From: CAYZXL01 sp964482435 | Lineage (GTDB): Bacteria; Auribacterota; JABMQX01 | DNA length: 64,000 nt | Assembly (NCBI GenBank): GCA_964482435.1 | Contig: CAYZXL010000012.1 | Location: 50,974-114,973 of the forward strand | Direction of reading: 5' to 3' | Shown: in pieces, positions 15,515 through 24,399 of the stretch | Position numbering within the stretch: position 1 is the first letter of the stretch | Layout of the letters: each line of letters begins with the position of its first letter | Translations under genes and position numbers: made by a program | Notes under the pieces: model-generated | What the model was told of the DNA's origin: nothing | What the model saw: the letters and a program-made list of their open reading frames with translations, nothing else | Database searches by the model: none

Positions 15515-16516
15515 TCATGAAGCCGCAATCGGCTGCCGAGGCGTCGCTCGCGGGACCTTTCCCTTTTCCGCCCACCAAATCACTCCGCCGACGGCTCCCA
15601 GAGCCAGCCACAGCAGGCGCATCATCAAGGCAAATGCCAGAACGACCGAGCGGTAAGCATCCGTGTGCTCACCTTGAAGGAAGAACAAGACGTATCCCGC
15701 CTCGGCGGTTCCGACGCTGCCGAAAGTGACGGGGACTGAAGATATGGTCCCGACAAGGGGAATCCAAATCATGTACTGAACGAACGTTGCCTCGACGCCC
15801 ACCGATTTTCCCACACAATACCCCGCAACGACCAGAAGAAACTGAAGCATCACCGACTGCACCCAGCAGACAACCATATCCTTCTTGTGTTCCCGATAGT
15901 GCCGGAAGGACTCGTACACCCGCGCTACGTGTTCCCTGTAAGGAAGGTGCTCATAAATCCGTGCAGCGAACGGAAGCTTCTTCAAGACCCCCTTGCTGAA
16001 GAATAGAAGAGTCCCCAACCCCGCCGCAGCAATTATCGCAAGGATCGTCACGTACTGCCCGGTAAACATTCCGCCGAGCAGAAGCGAGACCGTCACGAGC
16101 GTGAGAAGTCCCATCCAACCGACGACGCGGTCCAGGATGACGGTGGCCACGACTTCCATCTTCTTCTCACCGGTGCGGCCGGCAATGTAGTAGGAGCGCA
16201 CGACGTCCCCCGCGGCAAGTCCCCCCGGCATGAACTGCCCAAAGAAGAATCCCACCAGCGACAGGCGGAACGTTTCTGCAAGCCGGATCGAGATTTCGTG
16301 CCCGCCCAAAATTGTCTTCCACCGCAGGGCAAGTAACCAGAAAACCGTCACCACGACAATCACCGCCGCCACGAGCCAGATGTAGCCGTGGCCAAACGCC
16401 GCCGCAATCAGTTTGCCGCATTTCCTCCAGTCGGGGGCAATCTTATGAAGGATAAGCCAGACCAAGCCCGCGCTGATACTGACTTTCAAAAGAAACGTGA
16501 TATGTTTCTTGCTCAT
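15515..16516 (-). CDS. Lysylphosphatidylglycerol synthase TM-region / AglD-like flippase family protein
   Basis: A 333-residue inner-membrane protein with about eight hydrophobic segments. Family markers are FFFGQFMPGGLAAGDVVRSY in the first third, ATVILDRVVGWMGLL in the middle and PVTFGSVGTAEAGYVLFF near the end. Such proteins occur in lipid and glycan transfer pathways and may flip lipid-linked intermediates. I chose the ATG at 16516 (product MSKKHITFLL) with ACAGGTTCC upstream; the longer frame to 16573 adds a hydrophilic leader. It heads the glycan cluster, and its promoter region abuts the 190-bp dispersed repeat. Exact function unknown. Confidence 0.88.
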   Translation of the reverse strand: MSKKHITFLLKVSISAGLVWLILHKIAPDWRKCGKLIAAAFGHGYIWLVAAVIVVVTVFWLLALRWKTILGGHEISIRLAETFRLSLVGFFFGQFMPGGLAAGDVVRSYYIAGRTGEKKMEVVATVILDRVVGWMGLLTLVTVSLLLGGMFTGQYVTILAIIAAAGLGTLLFFSKGVLKKLPFAARIYEHLPYREHVARVYESFRHYREHKKDMVVCWVQSVMLQFLLVVAGYCVGKSVGVEATFVQYMIWIPLVGTISSVPVTFGSVGTAEAGYVLFFLQGEHTDAYRSVVLAFALMMRLLWLALGAVGGVIWWAEKGKVPRATPRQPIAAS

Positions 16517-16568
16517 GGAACCTGTCGGTTGGCAGCCGGAGATTCCGGCCGGTCCCTCATGAGCTCCG

Positions 16569-16759
16569 CTCACCCGGAGACCATGAAAATCCAGTGTGCG
16601 CTGCGGTCACTTTGAGGCGAGAACCCGGATTCCGTTTTCTCTCGCCAAGACGCTAAGACGCCGGGATTCACGGGGCTTGCTCCTTTGCGTCCTTCGCGGC
16701 TGTGCAAGGAAGAGTTCCCGTCCAAATGGTGACCGCGTAGCGCTTGTTTTCAGGCCAGA
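16569..16759. repeat. 190-bp dispersed repeat, copy E
   Basis: From CTCACCCGGAGACC to CAGGCCAGA this stretch is roughly 80% identical to 45181-45372 in the same orientation, including long exact blocks such as GAGGCGAGAACCCGGATTCC. Both copies are intergenic. Internal inverted segments (CTTGCTCCT..GTCCTTCGCGG) suggest a foldable, non-coding element. Confidence 0.85.
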
Positions 16760-16793
16760 GCACGGCCGCGGGATGTTTCTAGCGCCGCGCGGG

Positions 16794-17744
16794 TCAGGGA
16801 ATCTGAGATGCCGATTTGCCCTTCTGGCAAGCCTCCTCCTCGAAAGAGAGACACCGGCGAATGTACTCCATCCCGCGAAGGACTTCTTCCTCTTCGGGCG
16901 GAGGGACAAACGCCTCGACCACCTTTATTGTCTCTTTCCGGAGGTATGGCTTGAGCCTCGTGAAATCGAAGTCGCCCGTCGAGGGGACTCTGTGATCGCT
17001 CACCCCTATCACGTCGTGCAGATGAATTCCGATCATCCTGTCCGAAAACATCCGCAAGAAGGACTCGTGGGGAATGACGTCCAGCTCCTCGCAGCACTGC
17101 GCGTGTCCCACATCATGCCAGTAGTGGATGCTCGACCCTTCAAACCTGTCCAGAATCAGTTTGATTTCGTCGAAGAACGGAATTTCTTCCAGACAATATC
17201 TGTTCTCGATTCCTATCTTTATTCCCTTCGGCTCGGAGTGGGCAACAATCTCGTCGAGGCTTTGATAAAGGGCGTCCAGATGCCGAAACCTTTTCTTCTC
17301 CCTTTTGGCAAGGAGCTTCTCCTTGATCTTGTTGAATCGCGGCGTCTCCCTCTCTCCCGCCTTATACATCTCGATAAGAGTCGTGGTCATGTCCTTCATC
17401 GCCACCCGACCGAGGTGCATCACCACCACCTTCGCTCCGAGCCTCCCGGCGAACTCAATGGTTTCCTTGGTTTTCTTGACGGCCATGGCTCTCTCGCGCC
17501 TGTCGAGGGACGATGGCGAATAAGCGTCGGGGCCGGAAGCCCATTGCATTGCCGGGCAGAAATTGTGAACGCTTGTGACGCCGATTTCTCCCCTCTGGAC
17601 CGCCTCGATAATCCCCATGACAGTTAGCAGGCTGAGCGAGTGATGAACCTCAATGCAATCGAAACCTAATCCCCTGGCCTCCTCTATCAGCTTGGCCGGG
17701 TCTTTCGTCCATCTCGCGCCCCAGGCTGTTGACAATGCAAACAT
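16794..17744 (-). CDS. Sugar phosphate isomerase/epimerase (AP endonuclease 2-like TIM barrel)
   Basis: A 316-residue TIM-barrel protein of the xylose isomerase-like superfamily. Metal-binding elements are visible: IEVHHSLSLL, VHNFCPAM, VVMHLGRV, GIENRYCLEEIP with the metal-ligand glutamate, YWHDVGHAQ, and IHLHDVIGVSDH with the histidine ligands. Such enzymes isomerise or epimerise sugars, or act in inositol breakdown; the true reaction is rarely predictable. The start is supported by GAGGTGAGGCGGATAG. Ten bp separate it from the DUF523 gene upstream, so they are probably co-transcribed. Confidence 0.85.
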   Translation of the reverse strand: MFALSTAWGARWTKDPAKLIEEARGLGFDCIEVHHSLSLLTVMGIIEAVQRGEIGVTSVHNFCPAMQWASGPDAYSPSSLDRRERAMAVKKTKETIEFAGRLGAKVVVMHLGRVAMKDMTTTLIEMYKAGERETPRFNKIKEKLLAKREKKRFRHLDALYQSLDEIVAHSEPKGIKIGIENRYCLEEIPFFDEIKLILDRFEGSSIHYWHDVGHAQCCEELDVIPHESFLRMFSDRMIGIHLHDVIGVSDHRVPSTGDFDFTRLKPYLRKETIKVVEAFVPPPEEEEVLRGMEYIRRCLSFEEEACQKGKSASQIP

Positions 17745-17753
17745 CTATCCGCC

Positions 17754-18179
17754 TCACCTCTCGGTCAGCTTCACGCCTTCTCTCAGAAGAAGCGCTGCCG
17801 TTACCCCGCAGCCCTGAACGACCCGGCCCTTTCGGCGAATCGTCGCCACCCCGCAGGACGGACTGCGGCTTTTGAGAATCCCCTCGGTGATGTCCAGGGA
17901 ACGCGCAATGGCAAGAGTCTGCCATGCCCCACGAACGAAATGGCTTGTTACGTCCTGTCCTTCCGCGGTTACGACTCGGCTTCTCCCGTCCAGGACGTCG
18001 TCTCCGGAGCCTTCCTCAATCTCAGAACGCATTCTCGGCGTGGGCAATCCCCCAAGCTCTTCCGGACAAACGGGGAAAGCCCCGGCTCTCTGAAACATCT
18101 CCTGGATTTCCTTGTCGAGGCAGTTGTTTCCGTCGTATCGGCAATTGATGCCTGTCAGGCAGGCGCTGACAATCACCAT
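17754..18179 (-). CDS. DUF523 family protein
   Basis: A 141-residue protein of full normal length for DUF523. It begins MVIVSACLTGINCRYDGNN with the family's cysteine and C-x-Y-D-G motif, then FPVCPEELGGLPTPR, and near the end ILKSRSPSCGV. The conserved cysteines suggest metal or Fe-S binding. It lies 9 bp after lepB and 9 bp before the isomerase on the same strand. The biochemical function of the family is not established; a thiouridine- or desulfidase-type role has been discussed for related families, but nothing here tests it. Confidence 0.9.
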   Translation of the reverse strand: MVIVSACLTGINCRYDGNNCLDKEIQEMFQRAGAFPVCPEELGGLPTPRMRSEIEEGSGDDVLDGRSRVVTAEGQDVTSHFVRGAWQTLAIARSLDITEGILKSRSPSCGVATIRRKGRVVQGCGVTAALLLREGVKLTER

Positions 18180-18188
18180 GGCTTTTTT

Positions 18189-19106
18189 TCACCTCACGAC
18201 CCCCTGTCCCCAGGGAGGCAGAAACGACCATTTGCAGATGACTTTTCCCTTGATGTTCTCGAAGGGCACGAATCCCCATCCCCGGCTGTCGAAGCTGCTT
18301 GTCGTATTGTCGCCGAGGACGAAGTAGTGGCCATCCTCCACCGTGAACCTCTTCCCTCTGACTCCGTACCGCCAGTTTCCCCTGATGCTCTCGCGGCCAG
18401 AGTCCTTCTTTTTCCACAACCGGATTCCCAGAATCTTGACGTATGACCCTTCCTGTAGGCGGATTCTCTGTCCTTCGTCTATGCTCGTGTAATGCACGTC
18501 CGAAAGCCACTCGGGCTTGGAAACAAGCTCATCTTTCTCGCCCCCGTTGCCGTCGGGGACATACCTGTGGATTTCGCCATCCCGTATCTCCAGGGTCTCC
18601 CCCGGCAGCCCAACCACCCGCTTGACGAAATTCCTCGGATACTGACTGGCATCCGGAATTCCCTGCGTCGTGAACACAATCACATCCCACCGCTTTGGCC
18701 TGGAGACATCAACAAGTCGAAAGCCCGTGAATGGAATCCTCAGCCCATAGATAAACTTGTTAACCAGAATCTTGTCACCGATTTTCAGCGTCGGGTACAT
18801 TGACCCGGACGGAATCTTGAACGGCTCAACAAGGAAATGCCTTATTACAAGGGCAATGAGCACCGCTGTCGCCAGTGAATACGCCCACTCGCCGACAACC
18901 TCCAGCCTCGTCCTCGGAACATGTCTCGCCACCGACTTCCGCAGGGCGGCGGCATTCTCCTGGGCCTGCTTTTTTGCTCCCTTAGATATAGCCCGCTCCA
19001 GTTTCTCAATAGCGTCCTCGACGTCCTCCTTGCCTTCGGGCGTAACGCGGTTCGCCTTTCTCTTCAAAAGCGCTCTGGCTTCCTTGATAAGCCTTTCTGC
19101 CTTCAT
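18189..19106 (-). CDS. lepB: Signal peptidase I
   Basis: A 305-residue membrane protease that removes signal peptides on the outer face of the inner membrane. After a charged N-terminal region of about 70 residues there is one membrane segment (YSLATAVLIALVIRHFLV), then the catalytic serine S102 in IPSGSMYPTLKIGD and the general base K162 in FVKRVVGLPGE; box E is YFVLGDNTTSSFDSRGWG. The N-terminal region (residues 1-65) is rich in K, E and A and likely a coiled coil; most bacterial LepB proteins lack it. Opp genes lie upstream. Function is certain. Confidence 0.96.
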   Translation of the reverse strand: MKAERLIKEARALLKRKANRVTPEGKEDVEDAIEKLERAISKGAKKQAQENAAALRKSVARHVPRTRLEVVGEWAYSLATAVLIALVIRHFLVEPFKIPSGSMYPTLKIGDKILVNKFIYGLRIPFTGFRLVDVSRPKRWDVIVFTTQGIPDASQYPRNFVKRVVGLPGETLEIRDGEIHRYVPDGNGGEKDELVSKPEWLSDVHYTSIDEGQRIRLQEGSYVKILGIRLWKKKDSGRESIRGNWRYGVRGKRFTVEDGHYFVLGDNTTSSFDSRGWGFVPFENIKGKVICKWSFLPPWGQGVVR

Positions 19107-19135
19107 TCGACTTGCCTTTCACCAACGCTCGGCGG

Positions 19136-20167
19136 TCACTGCCGGAGACCGATAGTCCCTTCGGGAACACCACCTTCTAAGAAACATGCCGCGACGTGCC
19201 GGTGAGCAGCCTCGCCGGCTCCTCCGCGCTCTGTCAGCTCCGGTTCCTCCGCCTTGCATCTATCCATCACGTATTTGCACCGAGTATGAAAACGGCAACC
19301 CGCCGGGGGATTGGTCGGAGAAGGAACGTCCCCCGGAAGAACAGTCTTTTGCCTTTTGGTCTTTGGGTCGGGAACGGGCACTGCCGCGAGAAGTGCCACC
19401 GTGTAGGGATGCTGCGGGTTGCAGTAAATAGACTCCGCATCCCCCAGTTCCACGATTTTTCCCAGATACATCACCGCAACCCTGTCGCTGACGTGCTGTA
19501 CGACTCTCAGGTCATGGGCAATGAACAGATACGAAAGCCCGAAGATTTCCTGAAGCTCCTGGAGCAGGTTGATAATCTGACCCTGAATCGAAACGTCCAG
19601 GGAAGAGACCGGCTCGTCGCAGACGACAAACTTGGGCTTCAGGGCTAAAGCCCGCGCGATTCCTATCCGCTGCCTCTGCCCTCCGCTGAACTCGTGGGGA
19701 TAACGGTTTACGTCCCCCGCCGAAAGCCCCACTTTCTCCAGAAGCTCCTTTACCGCCTCTCTTCTCTCATTCCTGCTCGCCACGCCATGCACAGCGAGCG
19801 GTTCCCCGATGATGCTCCCCACTGTCATCCGCGGGTTCAGCGAGCCAAACGGGTCCTGAAAGACTATCTGCATGTTTCGCCGCATCTGGCGAAGCTCTTT
19901 CCTGTCGAGCTGGAGAACCGACTGGCCCTCAAAGACCACGTCGCCAGCCGTCGGCTCAAGGAGACGAAGGATTGTCCGGCCGGTCGTTGTCTTTCCGCAG
20001 CCGCTCTCGCCGACGAGTCCAAGAGTTTCCTTTCGGCCAATGGTGAACGAAACCCCGTCCACAGCCCGGACGTACCCGTGCACATGTGAAAAAAGTCCCT
20101 TCCTGACCGGAAAGTACTTTTTCAGGTCAACCACTTCCAGCAACCTGTTGTTCTCAGAAAGGTTTCC
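19136..20167 (-). CDS. oppF: Oligopeptide ABC transporter ATP-binding protein OppF
   Basis: A 343-residue ATPase of the OppF type, energising oligopeptide import at the inner membrane. Walker A is GESGCGKTTTGRT, the signature is FSGGQRQRIGIARALA, Walker B is FVVCDEPVSSLDVS. The C-terminal oligopeptide domain (GDVPSPTNPPAGCRFHTRC) carries the cysteines of the Fe-S or zinc motif common to Opp/Dpp ATPases. It lies 183 bp downstream of OppD. The start at 20167 (product MGNLSENNRL) gives a normal N-terminus; a longer frame to 20215 exists and no ribosome-binding site decides between them. The permease gene oppB is far away at 42.3 kb. Confidence 0.9.
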   Translation of the reverse strand, partial: GNLSENNRLLEVVDLKKYFPVRKGLFSHVHGYVRAVDGVSFTIGRKETLGLVGESGCGKTTTGRTILRLLEPTAGDVVFEGQSVLQLDRKELRQMRRNMQIVFQDPFGSLNPRMTVGSIIGEPLAVHGVASRNERREAVKELLEKVGLSAGDVNRYPHEFSGGQRQRIGIARALALKPKFVVCDEPVSSLDVSIQGQIINLLQELQEIFGLSYLFIAHDLRVVQHVSDRVAVMYLGKIVELGDAESIYCNPQHPYTVALLAAVPVPDPKTKRQKTVLPGDVPSPTNPPAGCRFHTRCKYVMDRCKAEEPELTERGGAGEAAHRHVAACFLEGGVPEGTIGLRQ

Positions 20168-20350
20168 CATAGCTGCAAATTCGGTGATTACTCCGCCACG
20201 CGACAGCCGCCCCAAAACGCGCCATTCGGCAACTGCCAGTCCCGCGAAATGCTCCGATTCCTATATCCCGGCCACCCTGTGAATCATGTCTGAAGTCGCC
20301 CCGTCCTTGGCTGGGTCGCCCGTACGTCCTCGCATTTCTGAATTCATGCA

Positions 20351-21343
20351 CTAAGTCGCACCCTTGCGTCCGGGATACAGGTGACAAGCTGCCTTATGTC
20401 CCGACGCCACTTCCACCAGCGGCGGTTCCTCCTGCCGGCAGACCTCCATCACATACTGGCACCGCGGATTAAACCTGCACCCCGGCGGAAAGTAAAGAGG
20501 ATTAGGGACATTGCCAGGAATCACTGCGAGTTTTCCTCTCTTCTTGCCTAACTTCGGAAGCGAACTGAACAAGCCAAGTGTGTATGGGTGCAGGGGCTTC
20601 CCAAAAAGCTCTTCCGCGCTCGTGTACTCGGCAATCTTACCCGCGTACATCACCGCAACGGAATCGGCTGTCTCCGCGATGACGCCGAGGTCGTGAGTTA
20701 TCAACAAAATTGACATCTTGAACTGTTCCTGAAGCTCGTTCAGCAGGTCGAGCAACTGCGCCTGGATTGTTACGTCGAGGGCTGTCGTCGGCTCATCGGC
20801 AATCAGCAGCACCGGATTGCACGCAAGAGCCATGGCAATCATCACCCTCTGCTTCATCCCGCCCGAAAGCTGGTGCGGATATTCGTTGGTCCTTTGCTCC
20901 GGGACCGGAATCCGCACCCGGGAAAGAAGCTCGATGGTTCTCTCTTTCGCCTCCCGTTTCCGCATCTTCTGGTGCAGCCGGAGGACCTCCATAATTTGAT
21001 TCCCGACGGTGAAGACGGGGTTGAGGGAGGTCATCGGCTCCTGAAACACCATGGTGATGTCTTTGCCGCGGATTCGCCGCATCTGCCGCTCAGAGAGTCT
21101 CAGGAGGTCCGTTTCCCCGAGGATAACGGTGCCGCCTTCAATCTTTCCCGGGGGAGAAGGAACAAGCTGCATTATGGAAAGGGCTGTGACGCTTTTGCCA
21201 CAGCCGCTTTCGCCGACGAGGCCGAGGGTCTTGCCCCTCGGTATCTCAAAGCTGACGCCATCAACGGCTTTCGCCGTTCCTTCGTCTGTATGGAAATACG
21301 TCCGCAGGTCAAACACCCTTAAAAGGACGCCGTTTTGCTCCAT
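20351..21343 (-). CDS. oppD: Oligopeptide ABC transporter ATP-binding protein OppD
   Basis: A 330-residue ATPase pairing with OppF. Walker A is GESGCGKSVTALS, the Q-loop is in ITMVFQEPMTSLNP, the signature is LSGGMKQRVMIAMALA, Walker B is LLIADEPTTALDVT, and the C-terminal domain GNVPNPLYFPPGCRFNPRC is typical of OppD. AAGGAG abuts the ATG, which is closer than ideal. A 232-bp gap separates it from secG, so it may have its own promoter. No permease or binding protein lies beside it, so the importer genes are dispersed. Confidence 0.92.
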   Translation of the reverse strand: MEQNGVLLRVFDLRTYFHTDEGTAKAVDGVSFEIPRGKTLGLVGESGCGKSVTALSIMQLVPSPPGKIEGGTVILGETDLLRLSERQMRRIRGKDITMVFQEPMTSLNPVFTVGNQIMEVLRLHQKMRKREAKERTIELLSRVRIPVPEQRTNEYPHQLSGGMKQRVMIAMALACNPVLLIADEPTTALDVTIQAQLLDLLNELQEQFKMSILLITHDLGVIAETADSVAVMYAGKIAEYTSAEELFGKPLHPYTLGLFSSLPKLGKKRGKLAVIPGNVPNPLYFPPGCRFNPRCQYVMEVCRQEEPPLVEVASGHKAACHLYPGRKGAT

Positions 21344-21575
21344 CTCCTTGCTGAACTTTAGTCCATGCGTTCCGAAATACCATCACGTTTGTTAACTCGA
21401 CTGCCCGCTACTGAAGCAAGCAACCATCTGACGGGACCAACGGGATTTCCGGGATACGTCGCCTGTCCCGCGCGCCCGACCCACCGGCGGGGTTCATCAC
21501 ATCCTGTGAATCCTGCAATCCTGTCAGAATAGGTTCGCAAGCGAGCTTATGAACAAGAGCACTCAGGCGTAGTCC

Positions 21576-22217
21576 TTACTTCGTCTCGCCAGGGTTTTTG
21601 CCTTCGACGGGCGATAGGACCTTCGGCTCGGACACGGGCTCGGGTTGCGGCTCCTTTTCCTTGCCTTCGCCTTCCGGAGGAGCAACCGCCTCCGGCTTTT
21701 CCGGACTCACGGTTGGAGGTTGCCCGCCAGGCGCGCCTGGCTGCCTCTCGGGCGATTGAGGTTGCTCAGCGGCCGGGGGCTTTGGCTCAGTTGTGGTGGG
21801 CTGCCCGGCTTCGGTCCCGGCCTTAGGCTTCTCTGCTCCCCCCGCCTCGACCGGGGACAAAGTCTCCTCCTTCTTCTCCGTCGCAGCGCCTTCCTTGGCG
21901 GCCGAAGAAGCCTCAGACTTTTCTTGCGGCTGGATGGTCGCCTCTCTTTTCGGCTGCTTCGTCCCTTTTCCCACGACGGAAGCCCGCTTCGATTGAATCG
22001 CCGCAATCGAAATACATGTGAGGGCGAAAATCACTGCCAGAACCGTCGTCGTCCTCACGAGAACGCTCGAGGTCGCCGCGCCGAACAAAGGAGAACTGCC
22101 CATCCCCGTTCCGAACGCACCGGACAAGCCGCCCCCCTTTGCCGCCTGCATAAGGATGACAAGCATCAGAAGAGCCGCAACTAACACGTGTATCCCAACC
22201 AGCAATCCGTAGAACAT
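21576..22217 (-). CDS. secG: Preprotein translocase subunit SecG with a long low-complexity tail
   Basis: Residues 1-80 are a normal SecG: two membrane segments (YGLLVGIHVLVAALLMLVIL and LAVIFALTCISIAAI) joined by QAAKGGGLSGAFGTGMGSS. It assists SecYE in protein export. The remaining ~130 residues are P-, E-, K-, A- and Q-rich (for example KSEASSAAKEGAATEKKEE) and look disordered; ordinary SecG is 75-120 residues. GGAGAAGAATCT precedes the ATG. It follows tpiA, matching the widespread gap-pgk-tpiA-secG order. Confidence 0.93.
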   Translation of the reverse strand: MFYGLLVGIHVLVAALLMLVILMQAAKGGGLSGAFGTGMGSSPLFGAATSSVLVRTTTVLAVIFALTCISIAAIQSKRASVVGKGTKQPKREATIQPQEKSEASSAAKEGAATEKKEETLSPVEAGGAEKPKAGTEAGQPTTTEPKPPAAEQPQSPERQPGAPGGQPPTVSPEKPEAVAPPEGEGKEKEPQPEPVSEPKVLSPVEGKNPGETK

Positions 22218-22302
22218 AGATTCTTCTCCTTAATTCTTCTTCAGTAAGCAGGACTTATCCCCTGCTCCGGGCGACATCTGCCTTGCCTCCGCAGCCCTCC
22301 TT

Positions 22303-23067
22303 TCACGCCGACAGGGCCGCGGACCTGACAATCTTCTCAAAGGAATCCGCTTTCAGACTCGCCCCACCCACGAGTGCTCCGTCAATATCCGGTTCCTTCA
22401 TCAAGTCGTAACTGTTTTCCGGCGTAACGCTCCCGCCGTAGAGAATTCTGATTTTCTCAGCAATCGTGGCGCCGAACCGCTCAGCCAGCAACTGGCGAAT
22501 CAGCGCCTGAACCTCTTCCGCCTGCTGCGGGGTGGCCGTCCTTCCGGTCCCGATAGCCCATACCGGCTCGTAGGCGATGGCCGTCCGGAGCATTTCCTCT
22601 TCCGTGAGACCCTCGAGGCACTCATGGATCTGGGTGGTGACGACCGTCTCCGTTACGCCTTCCTCTCGTTGCTGAAGCGTCTCTCCCACGCAGACAATCG
22701 GCGCCAAAGCTGTTTTCAGAGCGGCCTTCGCCTTCTTGTTGACGCCCTGATTCGTCTCGCCGAAATATTGTCTCCTTTCCGAATGCCCAACAATCACATA
22801 CTGGCATCCGACGCTCTTGAGCATCGGACCGGAAATCTCCCCCGTGAAAGCCCCTTTGTCCTCCCAGAAAAGGTTCTGCGCTCCCACGCCTATCCGGCTG
22901 CCGGAGAGCAAGCCCGCAATCCTCTGGACGTAGATAAACGGGACGCACAGCACAACGTCCGCTTCAGCGAAATCCTTCAGCCGCTCCTTCAAACCAGAGG
23001 CAAGCTCCTCCGCCTCCGCAAGCGACTTATTCATTTTCCAGTTGCCTGCAATGAGCGCTCGTCGCAC
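22303..23067 (-). CDS. tpiA: Triosephosphate isomerase
   Basis: A 254-residue enzyme interconverting dihydroxyacetone phosphate and glyceraldehyde-3-phosphate. The N-terminal lysine is in IAGNWKMN, the catalytic histidine in VIVGHSERR, the catalytic glutamate in AYEPVWAIGTG, and the phosphate loop in LYGGSVTPEN and ALVGGASL. I chose the GTG at 23067 because AAAGGGAGA precedes it and family N-termini begin here; the longer frame starts at a GTG at 23091, inside a dispersed repeat. It is preceded by pgk and gap in a glycolytic operon. Confidence 0.95.
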   Translation of the reverse strand: MRRALIAGNWKMNKSLAEAEELASGLKERLKDFAEADVVLCVPFIYVQRIAGLLSGSRIGVGAQNLFWEDKGAFTGEISGPMLKSVGCQYVIVGHSERRQYFGETNQGVNKKAKAALKTALAPIVCVGETLQQREEGVTETVVTTQIHECLEGLTEEEMLRTAIAYEPVWAIGTGRTATPQQAEEVQALIRQLLAERFGATIAEKIRILYGGSVTPENSYDLMKEPDIDGALVGGASLKADSFEKIVRSAALSA

Positions 23068-23086
23068 TTTTCTCCCTTTGATGTCG

Positions 23087-23150
23087 TTCACCGCCGAGGA
23101 CGCAGAGGCCGCAGAGATAAAGCCATTTCTGCGCTCTCCGCGGTTCCTCT
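23087..23150. repeat. Short dispersed repeat between pgk and tpiA
   Basis: CACCGCCGAGGACGCAGAGG followed by an imperfect inverted partner (CTCTCCGCGG) forms a loose stem. Relatives lie at 61953-62045 and, in part, at 4832-4875 and 46575-46605. It fills most of the pgk-tpiA gap and places the longer tpiA start inside repeat sequence. Confidence 0.6.
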
Positions 23151-23151
23151 C

Positions 23152-24336
23152 CTACTTGTCAGTCAAAGCCTCGATTCCCGGCAGCGTTCCGAACTCGATG
23201 TACTCCAGGGCGGCGCCTCCGCCGGTTGACATGTGGCTCATCTTTTTCGCCAATCCGCTCATATTCACCGCGCTGACGGAATCTCCGCCTCCGACTATGG
23301 AGATTGCCTTCGACTCGGCAATCATTTTTGCGATGGCGAAAGTCCCTTTCGCGAAATTCGGTTTCTCGAAGACTCCCACCGGCCCGTTCCAGAGAATCGT
23401 CGCAGCTTTCTTGATGTAGTTTCCGAAGTCCTCGATGGATTTCGGCCCGATGTCCATTCCCATCCAGCCGTCGGGGATGCCATCGGCGCTCACGACCTTT
23501 CGCTCGGCATTATCCTCAAAGGCGCTGGCCACAACGAGGTCCACCGGAAATACCAGCTTGACCCCTTTCGCCCTGGCTTTCTCGAGAATCCCTCTGGCCA
23601 GGTCAATCTTGTCCTCTTCCACGAGCGAAGTTCCGGTTCGCTTCCCCATCGCCCGCAGGAAGGTGTACGTCATTGCACCGCCGATGAGCAAGTCGTCCAC
23701 TTTCGCCATGAGGCTTTCCATGACCCCTATCTTGGTCGAGACTTTCGCCCCGCCCAGTATCGCTAAGAACGGACGCTTGGGCTTGGCGAGCGCCTCGCCT
23801 AAGAACTGGACCTCTTTCCGCATCAGGTAGCCGAGGGCGGATTGCTTGAAGAACTTCGTTACGCCTACTGTGGACGCATGAGCTCTATGCGCGGTTCCAA
23901 ACGCATCGTTCACGTAAACGTCACCGAGTTTCGCAAGCGCCTCGCAGAACTTCGCGTCGTTCGCCTCCTCCTCCTTGTGGAAACGCAGGTTCTCAAGGAC
24001 AACAACGTCCCCTTCCTTCATCCCGACGATGATTTTCTCGACCTCGGGCCCGATGCAGTCCGGCGCCATCGTCACGCTCTTCCCCAGAAGGCGTCCAAGC
24101 TCACCCGCCGCCGGTTTGAGGCTCAGCTTCGGGTCCTTCGCCTTCGGCCTTCCCAGGTGCGACATAAGAATCGCCTTCCCGCCGCGGCCGATGATGTACT
24201 TAATCGTCGGCAATGCTTCCACAATCCGCGTGCTGTCCGTAACTCTCAAGTTCTCGTCGAGCGGAACGTTGAAATCCACTCGAACCAGAACCCTCTTTCC
24301 TTTCACATTCAAGTCTTCAATGAACAATTTCGCCAT
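23152..24336 (-). CDS. pgk: Phosphoglycerate kinase
   Basis: A 394-residue monomeric kinase making ATP from 1,3-bisphosphoglycerate. The N-domain begins LNVKGKRVLVRVDFNVPLDE, with LMSHLGRPKAKD and VLENLRFHKEE for substrate contacts; the C-domain carries ILGGAKVSTKIGVM and the nucleotide site SIVGGGDSVSAVN. Normal length. GAGGTGAGAG precedes the ATG. It lies 63 bp downstream of gap and 84 bp upstream of tpiA, the repeat at 23087 occupying most of the latter gap. Confidence 0.97.
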   Translation of the reverse strand: MAKLFIEDLNVKGKRVLVRVDFNVPLDENLRVTDSTRIVEALPTIKYIIGRGGKAILMSHLGRPKAKDPKLSLKPAAGELGRLLGKSVTMAPDCIGPEVEKIIVGMKEGDVVVLENLRFHKEEEANDAKFCEALAKLGDVYVNDAFGTAHRAHASTVGVTKFFKQSALGYLMRKEVQFLGEALAKPKRPFLAILGGAKVSTKIGVMESLMAKVDDLLIGGAMTYTFLRAMGKRTGTSLVEEDKIDLARGILEKARAKGVKLVFPVDLVVASAFEDNAERKVVSADGIPDGWMGMDIGPKSIEDFGNYIKKAATILWNGPVGVFEKPNFAKGTFAIAKMIAESKAISIVGGGDSVSAVNMSGLAKKMSHMSTGGGAALEYIEFGTLPGIEALTDK

Positions 24337-24399
24337 CTCTCACCTCGCCTCTGACTCTCGCTTCGCAGGTTGGTAAACAGATGTTCTTCCCGGCGGGGC

